DNA from: Anaerolineae bacterium
GTDB lineage: Bacteria > Chloroflexota > Anaerolineae > Aggregatilineales > Phototrophicaceae
Assembly (NCBI GenBank): GCA_014379235.1
Contig: JACMMD010000803.1
Coordinates: 1 to 7,616, forward strand
DNA: 7,616 bases
Direction: 5' to 3'
Shown: piece after piece, positions 4,898 to 7,616 of the stretch
Layout of the letters: every line of letters begins with the position of its first letter
Position numbering within the stretch: position 1 is the stretch's first letter
Made by a program: the position numbers and the translations under genes
Notes under the pieces: model-generated
What the model saw: the letters and a program-made list of their open reading frames with translations, nothing else
Told to the model about the DNA's origin: nothing
Database searches by the model: none

Positions 4898-5530
4898 ATG
4901 GCAATAACTGGACAAATGGTTAAGGATTTAAGAGAAGCAACTGGCGCAGGCCCGCTGGACTGCAAGAAGGCGCTGGAACAATTCGATGGCGATTTCCAGA
5001 AGGCCGCCGAACACCTGCGTGAGAAAGGTCTAGCGAAGGCGATCAAGAAGCTCGGCGCGGGACGCAACATGAATGAGGGCGTTGTCACGTCCTACGTGCA
5101 TCACAACCAGCGCATCGGTGTGCTGGTCGAGGTCAACTGCGAGACGGACTTTGTGGCGCGCACGCCGCAGTTCCAGCAGTTCGCCCGCGATCTCGCGCTG
5201 CATATCGCCAACTTGTCGCCGGAATATGTGCGACGCGAAGATGTGCCGGAAGCGATCATTCAGGCGGAGCGCGAAATTCAGAAGCGCCGCGCCATTGACG
5301 AAGGCAAACCGGAAGCCGTCGCGGAGAAAATCGTCGAAGGTCGTATGACCAAGTTCTACGAAGAAATCGTGTTGATGGAGCAGTCGTTCATCAAGGACGA
5401 TACCAAGACGGTGAGCCAACTGCTGCATGAAACCGTCGGCGCAATTGGCGAGAGCGTCGAAATTCGGCGTTTTGCGCGCTTCGCGCTCGGTGAAAATGAC
5501 AGCAATGGTGCAGAACCCGGTGATGAATAA
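4898..5530 (+). CDS. tsf: Elongation factor Ts, short form
   Basis: EF-Ts is the guanine-nucleotide exchange factor that recycles EF-Tu from GDP to GTP during translation in the cytoplasm. The UBA-like N-terminal domain covers about residues 3-40, with V-K-D-L-R-E-A-T-G-A-G-P-L-D-C-K-K-A-L at 8-26. The core contains V-N-C-E-T-D-F-V-A-R at 79-88, whose T-D-F-V is the EF-Tu-contacting signature. The 210-residue length fits the short, Thermus-like type, in which a single core subdomain is present; E. coli EF-Ts has 283 residues. Short EF-Ts usually works as a dimer, which is an inference here. The start is supported by AAGGAAG at 4884-4890, 7 nt upstream and overlapping the rpsB stop. A strong terminator follows 50 nt after the stop. 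Confidence 0.96.
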   Translation: MAITGQMVKDLREATGAGPLDCKKALEQFDGDFQKAAEHLREKGLAKAIKKLGAGRNMNEGVVTSYVHHNQRIGVLVEVNCETDFVARTPQFQQFARDLALHIANLSPEYVRREDVPEAIIQAEREIQKRRAIDEGKPEAVAEKIVEGRMTKFYEEIVLMEQSFIKDDTKTVSQLLHETVGAIGESVEIRRFARFALGENDSNGAEPGDE

Positions 5531-5580
5531 GCTGCGGCGCGAAAATTCGCCACAGGATCACCTACATTCATGACCCCATG

Positions 5581-5614
5581 AACGGGATTAGCGTTTCGCT
5601 AGTCCCGTTTTTTT
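5581..5614 (+). terminator. Intrinsic terminator after tsf
   Basis: AACGGGATTAGC at 5581-5592 pairs with GCTAGTCCCGTT at 5598-5609, giving a 12-bp stem with one G-U wobble and a 5-nt loop. A run of seven T (5608-5614) follows immediately. This should end most rpsB-tsf transcripts, so pyrH either depends on read-through or has its own promoter. Confidence 0.92.
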
Positions 5615-5622
5615 GTGCATAG

Positions 5623-5670
5623 CAGTCAGCTAATCAGTCCTGAGCCTTCAGCTTAAATTCTTGCTGACTG
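5623..5670 (+). promoter_or_regulatory. Inverted repeat in the pyrH leader
   Basis: CAGTCAGC at 5623-5630 and GCTGACTG at 5663-5670 are exact reverse complements, separated by 32 nt. The inner copy CAGTC at 5635-5639 could compete for the same GACTG arm, and CTGA/TCAG (5640-5643 with 5648-5651) makes a small inner stem. The element lies between the tsf terminator and the pyrH ribosome site (GGAG at 5701-5704, 6 nt before ATG). No convincing promoter is seen in this gap; TTAAAT at 5653-5658 is a weak -10 without a -35. Confidence 0.35.
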
Positions 5671-5710
5671 GTGAACACAGACTAACTGACAGCCAGAAAA
5701 GGAGCAGCAT

Positions 5711-6457
5711 ATGATCTCGAACAGCAGCAACGGCAACGGTAAGCACGAACTGGCGTACAACCGTATCATCCTCAAGTTGAGCGGCGAAGCCTTAGCCGGC
5801 GAAGGTGGCTGCGGCATCGACCCGGATAATGCGGAATTGATTGCTGTCAAGATTAAGCGCATTTACGATCTTGGTGTACAGATCGCGGTTGTCATCGGCG
5901 CGGGCAATCTGTGGCGCGGTCAGCAGGGCGTTAGTCGCGGTATGGAACAAAGCACCGCCGACTATATGGGCATGATCGCCACCGTGATGAACGCGCTGGC
6001 GCTGCAAGACGCGCTTGAACGTCAGGGCGTGGCGACACGGGTGCAGACGGCCATTCAGATGAACTCGGTGGCCGAGCCTTACATTCGCCTGCGCGCCATT
6101 CGCCACATGGAAAAAGGGCGCGTGGTCATCATCGCTGGCGGCACAGGCAACCCTTATGTCACCACCGACAGTGCTGCCGCTTTACGTGCGCTTGAGGTTA
6201 AGGCGGACATCATCATTAAGGCGACGAAGGTCAACGGTGTTTATACGGCTGACCCGAAGAAGTTCCCTGATGCCACGCGCTACGAAACACTGACTTATGG
6301 CGAAGTGCTGGAAAAGCGCTTCGAGGTTATGGACACGACGGCCTTCACGATGTGTCAAGAAAACAACATGCCGATCCTAGTGCTGGATTTCTGGTCAGAG
6401 GATGCGCTGTTCGTGGCCGTTCAGGGCGAAACAGAGGTCGGAACGCTAATTAGTTGA
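5711..6457 (+). CDS. pyrH: UMP kinase (uridylate kinase)
   Basis: The product phosphorylates UMP to UDP with ATP in pyrimidine nucleotide synthesis. It belongs to the amino-acid-kinase fold and normally forms a cytoplasmic hexamer regulated by GTP and UTP. At 248 residues it has the usual length with a short N-terminal extension (1-16). Landmarks are L-K-L-S-G-E at 21-26, I-G-A-G-N-L-W-R-G at 62-70, D-Y-M-G-M-I-A-T-V-M-N-A at 84-95, G-T-G-N-P-Y-V-T-T-D at 144-153, K-A-T-K-V-N-G-V-Y at 170-178 and T-A-F-T-M-C-Q-E-N-N at 210-219. The glycine-rich phosphate loop reads GAGN where GGGN is more common. The start is fixed by AAAAGGAG at 5697-5704. It lies downstream of rpsB-tsf as in many bacteria, but a terminator separates them and frr does not follow. 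Confidence 0.97.
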   Translation: MISNSSNGNGKHELAYNRIILKLSGEALAGEGGCGIDPDNAELIAVKIKRIYDLGVQIAVVIGAGNLWRGQQGVSRGMEQSTADYMGMIATVMNALALQDALERQGVATRVQTAIQMNSVAEPYIRLRAIRHMEKGRVVIIAGGTGNPYVTTDSAAALRALEVKADIIIKATKVNGVYTADPKKFPDATRYETLTYGEVLEKRFEVMDTTAFTMCQENNMPILVLDFWSEDALFVAVQGETEVGTLIS

Positions 6458-6493
6458 AAGCCCGCCACGAGTAATCTCAACGGCTGCAATAAT

Positions 6494-6524
6494 AAGGGTA
6501 GTTCCAAGTAGGAACTACCCTTTC
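6494..6524. terminator. Bidirectional intrinsic terminator between pyrH and the GNAT gene
   Basis: AAGGGTAGTTCC at 6494-6505 and GGAACTACCCTT at 6511-6522 form a perfect 12-bp stem with a 5-nt loop. On the + strand it is followed by TTTCT; on the - strand by TTATTATT. It sits 36 nt after the pyrH stop and 12 nt beyond the end of the convergent GNAT gene, so it can end both transcripts, although the U-tracts are short. Confidence 0.82.
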
Positions 6525-6535
6525 TACCATCTAGC

Positions 6536-7120
6536 TTACTGCGGCTCTCGCCACATCAAATACATCTTGGGGCCACCGCCCGGAAAATCCATCGTGCCAG
6601 TCAGCTCAAAGCCGTGATGCTGATAGAAGCGCACATTCCGTTCCTTCGTGGCTTCAAGATAGGCAGGAACACCCTCGGTGTCACAGCGTTCAAGGATCGG
6701 TTTCATAACGCTCGATGCCAATCCCTGTCCTTGCCAGTCGGGGTGCGTTCCAATGCCAATTAAGTACCAGTGTGGCTCGTGAGGATGCTTCGTCCCGACT
6801 AGACCGAATCCTTCCTGAAACTTTTCGAGATTAGCGCCGAAACACGTATTGAATGCTGGTACTAAAGCCGCTGCTTGTTCGGCTGACGCTTCCCAGTGTC
6901 CCGGTGGTGCCCACATGGCAGTGGAGACACAATCATCGGTGGTGTAAGTCGCTTCATAGCCAAGTGCTATGTGGCGGAGAAGTCCCTGCCCGAAGGACAT
7001 CATCCTGTCTGCGTATCCATCTGCTGGAATCAACCAGCGCCACACCGGATCGTCATCGAATGCACGAGCGAGTGATAGGCTCATCCTACGGACATCGGCC
7101 TCAATTGCCAAGCGAACCAT
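6536..7120 (-). CDS. GNAT-family N-acetyltransferase
   Basis: The 194-residue product fits the GNAT fold, which transfers an acyl group from acyl-CoA to an amine. The acyl-CoA-binding motif A is visible as L-I-G-I-G-T-H-P-D-W-Q-G-Q-G-L-A at 120-135, with Q130-G-Q-G133-x-A giving the Q/R-x-x-G-x-G/A pyrophosphate loop. The motif B region E-A-T-K-E-R-N-V-R-F-Y-Q-H-H-G-F at 156-171 is typical of the substrate-pocket helix and strand. The N-terminal half (F-D-D-D-P-V-W-R-W-L, 21-30) resembles GNATs acting on small molecules. The substrate cannot be predicted. The start has a good Shine-Dalgarno (AGGGGG just upstream, about 7 nt before ATG). It stands alone, ending at the shared terminator with pyrH. 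Confidence 0.88.
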   Translation of the reverse strand: MVRLAIEADVRRMSLSLARAFDDDPVWRWLIPADGYADRMMSFGQGLLRHIALGYEATYTTDDCVSTAMWAPPGHWEASAEQAAALVPAFNTCFGANLEKFQEGFGLVGTKHPHEPHWYLIGIGTHPDWQGQGLASSVMKPILERCDTEGVPAYLEATKERNVRFYQHHGFELTGTMDFPGGGPKMYLMWREPQ

Positions 7121-7174
7121 GACCGTTCCCCCTTCGCTGGTAGATGTTCAACAAATCCCACCCTTCATCGCATA

Positions 7175-7180
7175 AGTATA
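7175..7180 (-). promoter_or_regulatory. Candidate -10 box for the GNAT gene
   Basis: The - strand reads TATACT here, one change from TATAAT, about 55 nt before the ATG at 7120. No good -35 is found at 16-18 nt spacing, so the promoter is only a candidate. Confidence 0.35.
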
Positions 7181-7200
7181 GATTAACGAACCGGGTTTTA

Positions 7201-7230
7201 CTCAGCACTCAGAACTCGGTACTCGGCACT
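7201..7230. repeat. Degenerate short tandem repeat between the GNAT and PPC-like genes
   Basis: On the + strand this is a run of near-identical 7- to 10-nt units around C-T-C-A-G-C-A, C-T-C-A-G-A-A, C-T-C-G-G-T-A and C-T-C-G-G-C-A. Read on the - strand it contains GAGTTCTGAGTG (7206-7217), identical to 757-768 in the other repeat-bearing gap. It lies immediately before the stop of the PPC-like gene. Confidence 0.6.
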
Positions 7231-7616
7231 AATCGAAACGCCTCGCCAGCACGAGGATATAGCTGCCGCGAGTGTTGACGTTGCCACTGCTGCCGGAGTA
7301 GCGCGTGGCGCGCACATAATAGATGCCCGTTACAGGGATGACGTAGCGTTCGATCAGGGCGTTTTGCGCGCCGCCGCTGTCGTCGTCGCTGACGAGCGGG
7401 CGCTGTCCTTCGTTGAGGATACTCACTGTCGGGTCGAGGTCGCCATCGCCGCGATTCATCGACGTGGTGACAATTTCGCCCTCGACACCGTAGAAGGCAT
7501 ACAGCACCTGCGGCGTGGTGTCGTCGATGCGCCCTGTTACCGTCGTGCCATAGGTGATATGCGGGATTTCGGTTTCTACCGCGTCAAACACGTTGCCGAG
7601 AAATTGTAACTCCATG
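7229..7616 (-). CDS. C-terminal PPC-like domain of a secreted protein (partial)
   Basis: The frame is open up to the window edge, and the ATG at 7613-7615 may be internal, so the true start is outside. About 128 residues are visible. They look like a bacterial pre-peptidase C-terminal (PPC, PF04151) domain: a Y-G-T-T-V-T-G-R-I-D-D strand, then V-L-Y-A-F-Y-G-V-E-G-E, the D-G-D-L-D-P-T-V core (57-64), S-D-D-D-S-G-G-A at 76-83, and a final G-I-Y-Y-V-R-A-T-R-Y with G-S-Y-I-L-V-L at 117-123. PPC domains sit at the C-terminus of secreted proteases and other exported proteins and are often cleaved or used for targeting. What the missing N-terminal part is cannot be said. Confidence 0.78.
   Translation of the reverse strand, partial: MELQFLGNVFDAVETEIPHITYGTTVTGRIDDTTPQVLYAFYGVEGEIVTTSMNRGDGDLDPTVSILNEGQRPLVSDDDSGGAQNALIERYVIPVTGIYYVRATRYSGSSGNVNTRGSYILVLARRFD

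Noticed and set aside
4067..4915. A long open frame (282 codons) antisense to rpsB
   Set aside because: It mirrors the rpsB codons, has no recognisable domain and no ribosome site. It is explained by the codon bias of the unmistakable rpsB gene on the other strand.

Overview
The window looks like a bacterial chromosome segment, most probably from a Chloroflexota (Anaerolineae-like) organism. This placement is an inference. It rests on the sequence style of RpsB, EF-Ts and UMP kinase, and on the large surface proteins with a fibronectin/Ig-like C-terminus (left edge) and a PPC-like C-terminus (right edge). No rRNA or tRNA gene, CRISPR array, transposase or phage gene was recognised.

Left part (1-2477, + strand). 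The 3' end of a beta-sandwich surface protein is followed after 10 nt by a four-helix membrane protein. A short gap made of degenerate tandem repeats follows, then an HTH_42-family protein of the AlkZ/YcaQ DNA-glycosylase type that carries a QAQ motif. Last comes a small membrane-anchored beta-rich protein. Only the two end proteins of this stretch (surface fragment, AlkZ-like) belong to recognisable groups; the other two are unknowns.

Middle (2550-3820, - strand). A toxin-antitoxin block is read leftward: an unusually long VapB-like antitoxin (172 aa), a VapC-type PIN toxin overlapping it by 17 nt, and 73 nt further on a 93-aa protein with two CxxCxGxG zinc motifs. The antitoxin has a perfect TATAAT box with a very short leader, which fixes its start.

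Core (3866-6525, + strand). A strong promoter (TTGAAC, 17 nt, extended -10 TGC-TAAAAT) drives rpsB-tsf. It lies back to back with the antitoxin promoter, so the two control regions overlap. The rpsB leader is about 135 nt and offers several competing pairings. A strong intrinsic terminator follows tsf, and pyrH then has its own 96-nt inter-operon leader with a perfect 8-bp inverted repeat. A perfect 12-bp hairpin follows pyrH and probably terminates both pyrH and the convergent gene. frr, the usual partner after pyrH, is absent.

Right part (6536-7616, - strand). This holds a GNAT acetyltransferase and the C-terminus of a PPC-like secreted protein. The gap between them carries the same kind of degenerate repeat as the gap at 757-841. 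The most interesting points are the promoter overlap between a toxin-antitoxin module and a ribosomal-protein operon, the oversized antitoxin, the linked zinc protein, and the degenerate intergenic repeats.
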